From the NCBI GenBank assembly GCA_902482615.1, contig CABTAA010000026.1, positions 1-12,677 on the forward strand: DNA of 12,677 bases, read 5' to 3'. The DNA is from an uncultured Collinsella sp. (GTDB lineage Bacteria; Actinomycetota; Coriobacteriia; Coriobacteriales; Coriobacteriaceae). Shown piece after piece: positions 6,076-12,677 of the stretch (positions within the stretch are counted from its first letter, which is position 1; every line of letters starts with the position of its first letter). The notes beneath the pieces were generated by a model. The model did not search any database and was not told the origin of the DNA. It saw only the letters and a list, made by a program, of their open reading frames with translations. Position numbers and translations under genes: made by a program.

Positions 6076-7020
6076 ATGCCCGCGCTTATCACCCATCATC
6101 TGTTTGGCGAGGAAAGCATCGACCGTCTTCCGCAGGGCGTCATCACGTCCGATGAAGAGCGCATTGCCTTTATCTTGGGCAACCAAGGCCCCGACCCGTT
6201 TTTCTTTCACATTCTGACACCGCGTGTTTCCGACTGCACGCTGCTGGCGCAGGTCATGCATCGGTCGCGCATGTCTCGCCAGTTCGCATGCCTGCGCGAC
6301 GGCGTGTCGCATCTGCTGCCGCGCGACGCCAGTTTGGGTCGCGCCTTTGCGCTGGGCCTGCTGTCTCATTACGTGCTCGACCGCAACGCCCATCCTTTTG
6401 TCTATGAGCAGCAGTTTGGCATCGTGGAGTCCGATTCAGAGCTTGAGGATTCGAGCAGTCAGGTTCATGCCGTGATCGAGAGCGACCTGGATGTACTGAT
6501 GCTGCAGCTTAAACGCGCCGGCGCTACGGTCGACGATTACCCGCCGGCGGACGAGATCGTCACCACCGATCGCATCAATCGCGTGGCCGGCGTGCTGATG
6601 AGCTATGTTGCCGGACGCGTGTACGGCATTGACATTCCGGCGGGGGAGTACGGTGCTGCCGTTGCCAATATGCAGCGACTTTACCGCGCGATTGAGCCGG
6701 CCGGCTCCGCAAAGACGCGCGCGATCTCGCTGGTTGAGGGCTTGGTGCACGACTACTCGCTGCTCAACGGCCTTGCCCATCGCGTGACGACGGAGCTGCC
6801 CGAGCGCACCGGTAACCTGGGCCATCTGACATGGAAGAATCCCTTTACCGACGAGGTCTCGAACGAGAGTTTCCCCGAGGTCTTTGATCGCGCGCTGGTC
6901 GATTACGAGTGCACGGTCGCACGTTTTATCGAGACCGGTGACATGGATGCCGTGACCAGTCACGTCAACTACAGCGGTCGCGTGCTCAATGCCGATGAGG
7001 AGTTCGACCGCGAGGAATAG
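6076..7020 (+). CDS. Zinc-dependent phospholipase C-like protein
   Basis: A 314-residue protein resembling the Zn_dep_PLPC family (Pfam PF00882). The N-terminus MPALITHHLFG, then GNQGPDPFFF (35-44), is typical of the Gram-positive cytoplasmic-looking members. Probable zinc ligands are His6/His7, Asp40, His98 and Asp102 in LLSHYVLDRNAHP (96-107), His106, and His131/Glu135 in HAVIESDLD. There is no signal peptide, so secretion as a toxin-like phospholipase is not supported; many such proteins are unstudied and the true substrate is unknown. I start at ATG 6076, five bases after AAAGGA (6065-6070); an earlier in-frame GTG at 6046 lacks a ribosome site. It stands between the first two-component pair and the MFS gene, with about 100-base gaps on both sides. 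Confidence 0.75.
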   Translation: MPALITHHLFGEESIDRLPQGVITSDEERIAFILGNQGPDPFFFHILTPRVSDCTLLAQVMHRSRMSRQFACLRDGVSHLLPRDASLGRAFALGLLSHYVLDRNAHPFVYEQQFGIVESDSELEDSSSQVHAVIESDLDVLMLQLKRAGATVDDYPPADEIVTTDRINRVAGVLMSYVAGRVYGIDIPAGEYGAAVANMQRLYRAIEPAGSAKTRAISLVEGLVHDYSLLNGLAHRVTTELPERTGNLGHLTWKNPFTDEVSNESFPEVFDRALVDYECTVARFIETGDMDAVTSHVNYSGRVLNADEEFDREE

Positions 7021-7078
7021 GGCCTGTGCGTGCCCCTTTGCCGAATCCTTACCGGCGGTTCTGGACAATTGGGGTACG

Positions 7079-7087
7079 ATGAACTAA
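7079..7087 (-). promoter_or_regulatory. Weak candidate LytTR-type box upstream of the MFS gene
   Basis: The minus strand reads TTAGTTCAT, matching the degenerate LytTR consensus at eight of nine positions. It overlaps a -10-like TACGAT (7075-7080). CGATGAAC here (7077-7084) is shared with the permease leader, but the same 8-mer also occurs inside the permease gene, so chance is a serious alternative. Confidence 0.15.
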
Positions 7088-7121
7088 CTGCATATCGGGC
7101 GAACACGAAGGGTCCCTGTCC

Positions 7122-8381
7122 ATGAAATACACCAAGCTCGAGCGTAACTGGGTTATGTACGATGTGGGCAATTCGGCCCTCGTGCTGCTCAATACCTCGG
7201 TGGTGCCCATTTACTTTAACGCCATCAATACCGGCGCTTCCTCGGCCGACCTAGTGGTCGCCTGGGGCAATGCACAGACGATCGCCTCGCTGGTCATCGC
7301 CATGCTCATGCCCATTCTGGGCGCGCTTGCCGACTACGCCGGCAACAAGATCAAGTTCTTCTTGGGCTTCTTCCTCACGGGCCTGGTTCTTTGCCTGGCG
7401 CAGGCTATCCCAATGTCCGCCATGGCATTTTTGACCGTGTACGTGCTGTGCACCATCGGCCTTAACTCTTCTATGACGTTCTACGACGCCATGCTGCCCG
7501 ACATTACCACCGACGAGCGCATGGACGCCGTGTCCAGCTCGGGCTATGCCTGGGGCTACATCGGTTCCACCGTGCCGTTCGTCATCTGCCTGGCGCTCAT
7601 CATGGGCGGCCCCGCTCTTGGCGTCCCCACCATGCTGGCAACGCGTCTGTCGTTTATCATCACTGGTGCCTGGTGGCTCATCTTTACTCTGCCGCTCATT
7701 CGCACCTATAAGCAAAAGTACGGTCGCGAGCGCGGTCCCGAGGACACCATCGGCCACATCGTGGGCGGTGTGTTCTCCGAGGTCGGACACACCATGCGCG
7801 AGATCGCCCACAACAAGACCGTGCTGGTCTACATGATCGCGTTCTTCTTCTATATCGACGGTGTGCACACGGTCATTTCCATGGCAACCAGCTACGGATC
7901 GGCCTTGGGCATCGATTCGACCCAGTTGGTCCTGGCGCTGCTCGTCACGCAGTTCGTGGCCTTTCCGTCCGCCATCATCTACGGCAAGCTCGCCGGCCGC
8001 GTGGGCACGCTCAACATGATCTTGGTGGCAGTCGCCGCCTACATGGGCATTGTGCTGTTCGCCGCGTTCTTCCTAAAGACCGCCTTTGAATTCTGGGTGC
8101 TTGCCATTATGGTCGGCCTGTTCCAGGGCGGCGTGCAGGCGCTTAGCCGTAGCTACTTTGGTCGCATTATCCCCAAGGAAAAGTCCAACGAGTACTACGG
8201 CTTCTTTGACATCTTCGGTCGCTATGCAAGCGTCATGGGCACCTTCCTGGTGTCGGTCGTCACCTCGCTGACCGGCAACCCGTCGCTGGGCGTCCTTTCC
8301 ATTGGCGTGCTGCTGATCGTTGGCTTTATGCTGCTGGTCCGCCTGTCCCGCATGACTCGGGCGGCAGAGCATGCCGCATAG
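7122..8381 (+). CDS. MFS transporter, UMF1/ATG22-like
   Basis: A 419-residue multi-pass membrane protein. The N-terminal NWVMYDVGNSA (9-19) is the hallmark of the UMF1 (unknown major facilitator) / vacuole effluxer ATG22-like group. A loop like MFS motif A is seen at GALADYAGNKIKFF (67-80). FYDAMLPDI (120-128) and SSGYAWGYIGS (139-149) follow, and SRSYFGRIIPKEKSNEYYGFF is in the C-terminal half, all typical of the family. About twelve hydrophobic segments are present and the length is normal. Substrates of bacterial members are mostly unknown; amino-acid or sugar efflux has been proposed for relatives. AAGGG (7108-7112) lies nine bases before the ATG. A terminator 115 bases after the stop ends the transcript. 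Confidence 0.85.
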   Translation: MKYTKLERNWVMYDVGNSALVLLNTSVVPIYFNAINTGASSADLVVAWGNAQTIASLVIAMLMPILGALADYAGNKIKFFLGFFLTGLVLCLAQAIPMSAMAFLTVYVLCTIGLNSSMTFYDAMLPDITTDERMDAVSSSGYAWGYIGSTVPFVICLALIMGGPALGVPTMLATRLSFIITGAWWLIFTLPLIRTYKQKYGRERGPEDTIGHIVGGVFSEVGHTMREIAHNKTVLVYMIAFFFYIDGVHTVISMATSYGSALGIDSTQLVLALLVTQFVAFPSAIIYGKLAGRVGTLNMILVAVAAYMGIVLFAAFFLKTAFEFWVLAIMVGLFQGGVQALSRSYFGRIIPKEKSNEYYGFFDIFGRYASVMGTFLVSVVTSLTGNPSLGVLSIGVLLIVGFMLLVRLSRMTRAAEHAA

Positions 8382-8473
8382 GAGCGAGCGGCTATTGTGC
8401 CTGTCTACGGTACTCTTTTGGGGTTATCCGCAATAAACATTGCGACTTGCGAGCAATGATTTGCCCAAGTGGG

Positions 8474-8479
8474 TATGAT
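8474..8479 (+). promoter_or_regulatory. Candidate -10 box (TATGAT) upstream of the glycosyltransferase
   Basis: TATGAT sits in a GGG-TATGATGG context similar to the weaker boxes before the phospholipase-like and MFS genes (GGGCATAATGG, GGGGTACGATG). No good -35 is seen at 16-18 bases; TTGCGA at 8447-8452 is 21 bases away. Transcription would start near 8486, just ahead of the terminator hairpin. Confidence 0.3.
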
Positions 8480-8495
8480 GGAATCAGCTAGGTCG

Positions 8496-8533
8496 CGGGG
8501 CGTCGCCTGTGTTTGGCGGCGTCCCGTTTTTGT
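8496..8533 (+). terminator. Intrinsic terminator between the MFS and glycosyltransferase genes
   Basis: A 12-bp stem pairs 8496-8507 (CGGGGCGTCGCC) with 8515-8526 (GGCGGCGTCCCG), two G-T pairs included, around TGTGTTT. TTTTT (8527-8531) follows. It probably ends the MFS transcript. Only 19 bases separate it from the next start codon, leaving no room for a promoter, so it might also act as an attenuator in the glycosyltransferase leader. Confidence 0.8.
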
Positions 8534-8552
8534 GTTGCAGGGAGGGTAAGGC

Positions 8553-9740
8553 ATGAACGCCACAGTCGTGATTCCAACGTATTGGGCGGGCGATGACGCT
8601 TGCGCAAACGCCCCCGGCACCTATGACCATTCGACGCGACTCAACGCCGACAATCCCGAACTCGACCGCTGTCTGGCCTCGCTTGAGCAGGTACGTGACA
8701 TCCCGCGCATCATCCTTTTGGTGGTCTGTCCCGTTTCTGCCACAGCCGATGTGTCGCTGCGCGTGCACGAGATTGTCGACGCGCATCCCACGCTCAAGGT
8801 CACCGTTGTCACCAACACCCAGGCCTCGCGCATTGCAGACCGGGTTGCTCAGATCGCGCCCAAGGGTTCGGGCGAGTGCGTGAGCCTGCGAGGCTACGGT
8901 GCCATCCGCAACATGGGGTTAGCCTGTGCCGCTGTGCTGGGGCATGACGCGGTTATCTTTTTGGATGACGATGAGACTGTCATCGACGCCGACTTTATGA
9001 AGCGCGCGACCTATGCGTTGGGGCAGCAGACGCGTCAGGGCTTGCCGATCTTGGTCAAGAGCGGCTATTTCTACGATCGCGACGGCTCGCCGCTGGCTCC
9101 CACGGACAAGGCGGGCATCTGCCATCGTTGGTGGACCAAGCGCATCGAGTTCAACCGTTGGATGAAAAAGGCGCTCTCGGGCACCCGCATCTCGCGCTCC
9201 AACTACGTGTGCGGCGGCCTGATGGCCCTGCACGCCCGCGCCTTTACGCGTGTAGCCTTTGACCCGTTTATCACCCGCGGCGAGGACTTGGATTACCTCT
9301 TTAACATGCGCATGTTTGGCTACGACGTGTGGTTCGATAACGAGTGGACCGTGCGCCATCTGCCTCCGGAGTCCGAAAAGCGCTCACCGCGCTTTATGCA
9401 GGATGTATACCGTTGGTACTACGAACGGGCCAAGTTGACATTCGCCGCGCATCAAAAGGAGCTCATTCCCGTTACGGCGGCATCGCTCATGCCCTACCCG
9501 GGCCCGTGGATTTCGCGCGAGCTCGACGACCGCGTGCGCAAGACCGCTATGGTCCGCAGCGTGTTTACCCGCGAGCATGAGGGCTACCTGCGCATTTGGC
9601 GCCATGGTATCGGCGAGGCAAAGGCCTATGCGCGCCAAAACGCTGCAAGCTACCTGCGTTTCCAGAGCTTTTGGCCCAAGATCATGGACGGGCTTTGGCG
9701 TGACGCACAACTGATCAGTATCCTGGAGGGGGCCGAATGA
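8553..9740 (+). CDS. GT-A fold (family 2-type) glycosyltransferase
   Basis: A 395-residue predicted cytoplasmic sugar transferase. The N-terminus VVIPTYW (5-11) opens a nucleotide-sugar binding Rossmann-like half. IFLDDDE (135-141) provides the DXD-type metal motif, and RGEDLDYLF (242-250) fits the catalytic ED motif of family 2 enzymes; His269 in VRHLP may complete the metal site. The C-terminal hundred residues are Arg/Trp/Tyr-rich and of unknown role. There are no membrane helices. The acceptor is unknown; cell-surface glycan or glycolipid is the general expectation. GGGAGGG (8540-8546) stands six bases from the ATG. The stop overlaps the start of the second kinase (ATGA, 9737-9740), so the two are translationally coupled, which suggests that kinase and sugar transfer belong to one function. 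Confidence 0.8.
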   Translation: MNATVVIPTYWAGDDACANAPGTYDHSTRLNADNPELDRCLASLEQVRDIPRIILLVVCPVSATADVSLRVHEIVDAHPTLKVTVVTNTQASRIADRVAQIAPKGSGECVSLRGYGAIRNMGLACAAVLGHDAVIFLDDDETVIDADFMKRATYALGQQTRQGLPILVKSGYFYDRDGSPLAPTDKAGICHRWWTKRIEFNRWMKKALSGTRISRSNYVCGGLMALHARAFTRVAFDPFITRGEDLDYLFNMRMFGYDVWFDNEWTVRHLPPESEKRSPRFMQDVYRWYYERAKLTFAAHQKELIPVTAASLMPYPGPWISRELDDRVRKTAMVRSVFTREHEGYLRIWRHGIGEAKAYARQNAASYLRFQSFWPKIMDGLWRDAQLISILEGAE

Positions 9741-11080
9741 TCGACCGCCGCGCCCAGCGCGATAGTTCAATATCAATCTTTCGCATCATTGCCGTTGCCT
9801 GCGCCATTTGCGTGCTGGTGTACTTTATTTTTGCCTTGGTGACCGGTATCGAGCCGATCGCCACGGTGATTGCCTGCGCGCTGCTGTGCATCTTTCTGTG
9901 CATCTTTATCTTTTTGACGCTCAATCCCGATTCGGTGCGCTCCCAGTACACCGAGGAGACGCTCTCGGTGGCCTCGGCCATGCTCGAGGACATTAAGGGC
10001 GGTCTGACGCAGGAGTCGGCGCGTTTGGTGTGCCGGCGCATTTTGCCCGAGACGCGCGCCATGACGGTGGCCATCACCGACGAGGGCAACGTGTTGGCCT
10101 GTGCGGGCGAGTTTGAGGAAAAACTACTGCCAGATTCTCCCATCCACACGCTTGCCACACGCTACGTTATCGAACATGGCATCGTGCAGTCGTTCAACCG
10201 TATGGTGGATGTCGTGGGCTCGGACGGCTCGCACAACCAAGTCCCCGCCGGCATTATCGCCCCCATCAAGGTGGGCGATCGTACCGTCGGCACGCTCAAG
10301 TTCTACTACAAGACCCCGCGCGCCGTCGACCGTACCCAGTACGCGCTTGCCTCGGGCTTTGCCGAGATCTTGTCCACGCAGCTCGCCATCCACGAGCTCG
10401 AGGTGCAAAAGGAACTCACAGCGCGCGCTGAGGTGCGTGCGCTGCAGGCGCAGATTAACCCGCACTTCCTGTTCAACACGCTGAACACCATTGCATCGTT
10501 TACGCGCACCGACCCGCTGCGGGCCCGCGAACTGCTTCGTGAGTTCTCATCGTTCTATCGTGCCACGCTCGACAACTCGGGATCGCTTATTCCGGTCTCG
10601 CGCGAGGTCGCACAGACCAAGCGCTACCTTACCTTTGAGAAGGCCCGCTTTGGCGAGGACCGCGTGCTTGCGACGTTCGATGTGTCCGAGGACGTGGAAG
10701 ATACGCTGGTGCCGGCGTTCGTGATCCAGCCGATTGTCGAGAACGCCGTACGTCATGGTATGGGCGATGACGACGCCCTGAGGATCGACGTGACCGTTCA
10801 CCAAGACGGCGAGGATGCAATCTTGATTGCCGTGGCCGATAATGGCGTGGGCATGGATGAGGGTACCGCCGCCAGACTGTTTGACGAGCGCTCTGCCCGT
10901 CCCGACGCCAGCTCTCCCCAGGGTGGCGGCGCCGGTGTGGCCATGCACAATATTTCGGAGCGCATCCATCGCTTTTATGGGCCGCACTCCTATACGCGTG
11001 TCGAATCGGCGCCGGGCAAGGGCACCAAAGTGCTCCTTCATCTTGATTTGTCAGAGAGCATCTTTGACATTCAAGAGTAA
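9737..11080 (+). CDS. LytS-type sensor histidine kinase, copy 2
   Basis: A 447-residue kinase clearly paralogous to the one at 3819-5210: two hydrophobic segments (about 14-37 and 41-62), a GAF-like region (about 75-220) and the shared RALQ-Q-PHFLFNT block with phosphoacceptor His243. The ATP-binding part has IVENAVRH (Asn336), ADNGVGM (367-373) and a glycine-rich loop GGGAGVAM (396-403). The ATG overlaps the glycosyltransferase stop, with GGAGGGGG (9725-9732) inside that gene as ribosome site. It should phosphorylate the LytTR regulator downstream. The N-terminal and sensory segments differ more from copy 1 than the kinase core does, so the two probably sense different signals; that is inference from reading the two proteins side by side. 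Confidence 0.9.
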   Translation: MIDRRAQRDSSISIFRIIAVACAICVLVYFIFALVTGIEPIATVIACALLCIFLCIFIFLTLNPDSVRSQYTEETLSVASAMLEDIKGGLTQESARLVCRRILPETRAMTVAITDEGNVLACAGEFEEKLLPDSPIHTLATRYVIEHGIVQSFNRMVDVVGSDGSHNQVPAGIIAPIKVGDRTVGTLKFYYKTPRAVDRTQYALASGFAEILSTQLAIHELEVQKELTARAEVRALQAQINPHFLFNTLNTIASFTRTDPLRARELLREFSSFYRATLDNSGSLIPVSREVAQTKRYLTFEKARFGEDRVLATFDVSEDVEDTLVPAFVIQPIVENAVRHGMGDDDALRIDVTVHQDGEDAILIAVADNGVGMDEGTAARLFDERSARPDASSPQGGGAGVAMHNISERIHRFYGPHSYTRVESAPGKGTKVLLHLDLSESIFDIQE

Positions 11081-11152
11081 AATAAAAGGCTACGGGCTCA
11101 ACGTCATGCGACGGATGCCCGGCGTAGTTAGTTGACGAAAGGTTTTATCCCT

Positions 11153-11869
11153 ATGCTGCGTGCGATGATTGTGGATGATGAGGCGCCGGCTCGCTCGGAG
11201 CTTCGCTTCCTGCTCGAGCAAACGGGCAAGATCGGCACGATCACGGAGGCGTCGAGCGTCCGCTCCGCCATCGATATGCTTATGGAAAGTCGCGTGGATG
11301 TCGTGTTTCTCGATATCTCGATGCCCGGTGCCTCGGGCCTGCAACTTGCCGAGGCGTTGCATAAGCTCAAAAATCCGCCGGCAATCGTGTTTGTGACTGC
11401 GTATAGTGACCATGCGGTCGAGGCATTCGACGTGGATGCCGTCGATTATCTGATGAAGCCGGTCGAGGAAGCTCGCTTGGATCGCGCGATCGAGAAGGTC
11501 ATGCAACGCGCCAAGCCGGTTACGGACAGCAAGGTGACCATCGAGCGTATCCCGGTGGAAAAGGGCGGCCGCAAGGTGCTCATTCCCGTGGACGACATTC
11601 GCTTTATCATGGCCAAGGACGATTACTCCTGCATCTATACCGTCGATGATCGCTTTTTGTCGACGACCTCGCTGGCGCAGTTTGAGGCCAAGCTCTGCGA
11701 CTCTGGCTTCTTCCGTGTTCACCGCCGCTATATCGTCAACTTGGCGTGCGTCACGGATGTGGAGACGGTGCCCTCGGGTGCCATCCAGCTGGGCATTACG
11801 GGCGTCGACGAACGCGTGCCGGTTTCGCGCCGCCGCGTCGTGCCGTTCAAGAAGGCTCTGAGTCTCTAG
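11153..11869 (+). CDS. LytTR-family response regulator, copy 2
   Basis: A 238-residue regulator with a receiver domain (1-118: Asp8/Asp9, phosphoacceptor Asp54 in VFLDISMPG, Thr82, Lys102) and a LytTR DNA-binding domain (about 128-234) with FFRVHRRYIVN (186-196). It is paralogous to copy 1, most clearly in the DAVDY-(2)-KPVE block. I start at the ATG 11153, ten bases after GAAAGG (11137-11142); a TTG at 11132 is in frame but lies before that site. The gap to the kinase is 72 nt, with only a weak nested hairpin (11094-11120) and no terminator, so the glycosyltransferase, kinase and regulator can form one transcript ending at the terminator at 11876. Confidence 0.92.
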   Translation: MLRAMIVDDEAPARSELRFLLEQTGKIGTITEASSVRSAIDMLMESRVDVVFLDISMPGASGLQLAEALHKLKNPPAIVFVTAYSDHAVEAFDVDAVDYLMKPVEEARLDRAIEKVMQRAKPVTDSKVTIERIPVEKGGRKVLIPVDDIRFIMAKDDYSCIYTVDDRFLSTTSLAQFEAKLCDSGFFRVHRRYIVNLACVTDVETVPSGAIQLGITGVDERVPVSRRRVVPFKKALSL

Positions 11870-11875
11870 CACACT

Positions 11876-11926
11876 GGCCCCGCAGCCCTGTAGACCCATC
11901 GTCTGCGGAGCCGTGGGGCCTTTTTT
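11876..11926 (+). terminator. Strong intrinsic terminator after the second regulator
   Basis: GGCCCCGC (11876-11883) pairs with GTGGGGCC (11913-11920), one G-T pair included, and is followed at once by TTTTTT (11921-11926). CCGCAG and CTGCGG inside offer an alternative pairing. It ends the glycosyltransferase-kinase-regulator unit. Confidence 0.85.
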
Positions 11927-11965
11927 GTATGTATCTGCCGAATCGTTTTTTGCGGAAGGGATCCC

Positions 11966-12433
11966 ATGAACAGTGCAAGCGCCAAGCGCATCGACATCAT
12001 CTCGGACACCCACGGCTATCTTTCGCCTGCGCTCCTGGATGAGCTTGAGGGCGCAGACCTGATCATCCACGCCGGCGACCTCACGTCAGAGATGGACTAC
12101 GAGCACCTATGCACCATCGCCCCCGTGCGGGCCGTACTGGGCAACAACGATTATTACCGCGACTACGGCCCCGATGTAGACCGTCTTGCACTCTTTACCT
12201 ACGAAGGTCTCAAATTCGCCGTAGCCCACTACCGCGAAGACCTTCCGGTGGGATCCGTAGACGTAGCCATCAACGGTCATACCCACGTAACCAAAGAAGC
12301 CCAAGTGGGCCGCTGCTTAGTCCTCAACCCGGGCAGCGCCAGCTACCCCAGAGGCACCCGAGGCCCCACCATGGCCAGAATGCTAGTAAAAGACGGCAAG
12401 ATCCTAAGCACTAAGTTTATTGACCTAGAGTAA
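11966..12433 (+). CDS. YfcE-type metallophosphoesterase
   Basis: A 155-residue cytoplasmic calcineurin-like phosphoesterase of the YfcE/MJ0936 group. Metal ligands are all visible: Asp14 and His16 (SDTHG), Asp38 (HAGD), Asn61 (GNND), His88 (VAHYR), His105 and His107 (GHTH), then the family motif NPGS (121-124). The length matches single-domain members, which hydrolyse phosphodiesters in vitro and whose cellular substrate is often unknown. The ATG is five bases after GGAAGGG (11954-11960). It starts 39 bases after the preceding terminator and is followed by its own terminator, so it is either a single-gene unit or read by leak-through. The last third uses more rare-looking codons (CTA, AGA, GTA) than the other genes here. 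Confidence 0.9.
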   Translation: MNSASAKRIDIISDTHGYLSPALLDELEGADLIIHAGDLTSEMDYEHLCTIAPVRAVLGNNDYYRDYGPDVDRLALFTYEGLKFAVAHYREDLPVGSVDVAINGHTHVTKEAQVGRCLVLNPGSASYPRGTRGPTMARMLVKDGKILSTKFIDLE

Positions 12434-12442
12434 TCACAACAA

Positions 12443-12478
12443 AAACGGGGGATGCAGATGCGTCCCCCGTTTCCATTT
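12443..12478 (+). terminator. Intrinsic terminator after the phosphoesterase
   Basis: AAACGGGGGA (12443-12452) and TCCCCCGTTT (12463-12472) are perfectly complementary; three inner pairs can extend the stem to a four-base loop. A modest T-rich tail follows on the + strand and an A-run precedes it, so it could act in both directions. Confidence 0.8.
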
Positions 12479-12532
12479 GAGCCAATGGCGGAAGTTCAAC
12501 AAGATCCATCAGACCAACCCCGCCGAGGAGCA

Positions 12533-12565
12533 TGCGGGCTAGCCGCGCAGCGGTGCACGCCCGCA
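12533..12565. repeat. Nested inverted repeat in the right-end gap
   Basis: TGCGGGC (12533-12539) pairs with GCCCGCA (12559-12565); inside, CCGC and GCGG can pair around GCA. No T-run follows on either strand. The surrounding 12479-12649 shows no ORF with a ribosome site. Possible non-coding RNA or degenerate extragenic repeat; function unknown. Confidence 0.3.
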
Positions 12566-12649
12566 AAACTGATATGAACAATGTGACGGCAGGGAGGGTC
12601 TCCGGGGCTGAGGGCGGGGGTTAAGTTTGTCGCGAGTTCCGCACGCAAA

Positions 12650-12677
12650 GGAAAGCACTTAATGTGCTTTCCGTCTT
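12650..12677. terminator. Stem-loop at the right edge, probable terminator
   Basis: GGAAAGCAC (12650-12658) and GTGCTTTCC (12664-12672) form a perfect nine-bp stem with loop TTAAT. The + strand continues GTCTT to the edge and the - strand continues TTTGCG. It may be a terminator of a gene converging from beyond the right edge or part of an extragenic repeat; the window ends too soon to decide. Confidence 0.4.

Noticed and set aside
6076..7020. Secreted alpha-toxin-like phospholipase C.
   Set aside because: The family resemblance is real, but no signal peptide or C-terminal membrane-binding domain is present, so a toxin role is unsupported.
12532..12624. Small ORFs of about 30 codons in the right-end gap, both strands.
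   Set aside because: No ribosome sites, no recognisable motifs, and they cross the inverted repeats or the phosphoesterase terminator.

Overview
The window looks like chromosomal DNA of a high-GC, gut-type actinobacterium of the class Coriobacteriia, most like Collinsella. This is an inference from protein style, codon use, strong AGGAGG-type ribosome sites and the presence of 2-TM LytS-type kinases, an UMF1-type MFS protein and a zinc-dependent phospholipase C-like protein. I see no RNA genes, CRISPR array, insertion sequence or prophage gene. All complete genes lie on the + strand; one gene truncated by the left edge is on the - strand.

Layout. (1) 1-485, minus strand: the N-terminal part of an exported or membrane-anchored protein with a long Arg/Ser/Gln-rich tail ahead of a hydrophobic segment. 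(2) 486-845: a divergent intergenic region with a perfect TATAAT box, several inverted repeats and candidate LytTR-type sites. (3) 846-3707: an APC-family amino-acid permease followed by a metal-dependent amidohydrolase of the imidazolonepropionase/prolidase-like type, separated by a 132-nt gap rich in RNA structure. An intrinsic terminator closes this unit. (4) 3819-5983: a LytS-type histidine kinase and a LytTR response regulator. (5) 6076-8381: a zinc-dependent phospholipase C-like protein and an MFS transporter of the UMF1/ATG22-like type. (6) 8553-11869: a family 2-type glycosyltransferase whose stop overlaps the start of a second LytS-type kinase (ATGA), followed by a second LytTR regulator and a strong terminator. 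(7) 11966-12433: a small YfcE-type metallophosphoesterase with its own terminator, then a 244-nt structured tail without a convincing gene.

How the genes may work together. The permease and amidohydrolase plausibly take up and hydrolyse an amino-acid derivative or small peptide. The two kinase/regulator pairs are clearly paralogous and are the regulatory core of the window. One sits just behind the permease/amidohydrolase unit; the other is translationally coupled to a glycosyltransferase. The most interesting non-coding signals are the structured permease leader, a switch-like or pseudoknot-like element before the amidohydrolase, LytTR-consensus-like boxes in three gaps, and three genes that begin 20-40 nt behind an intrinsic terminator.
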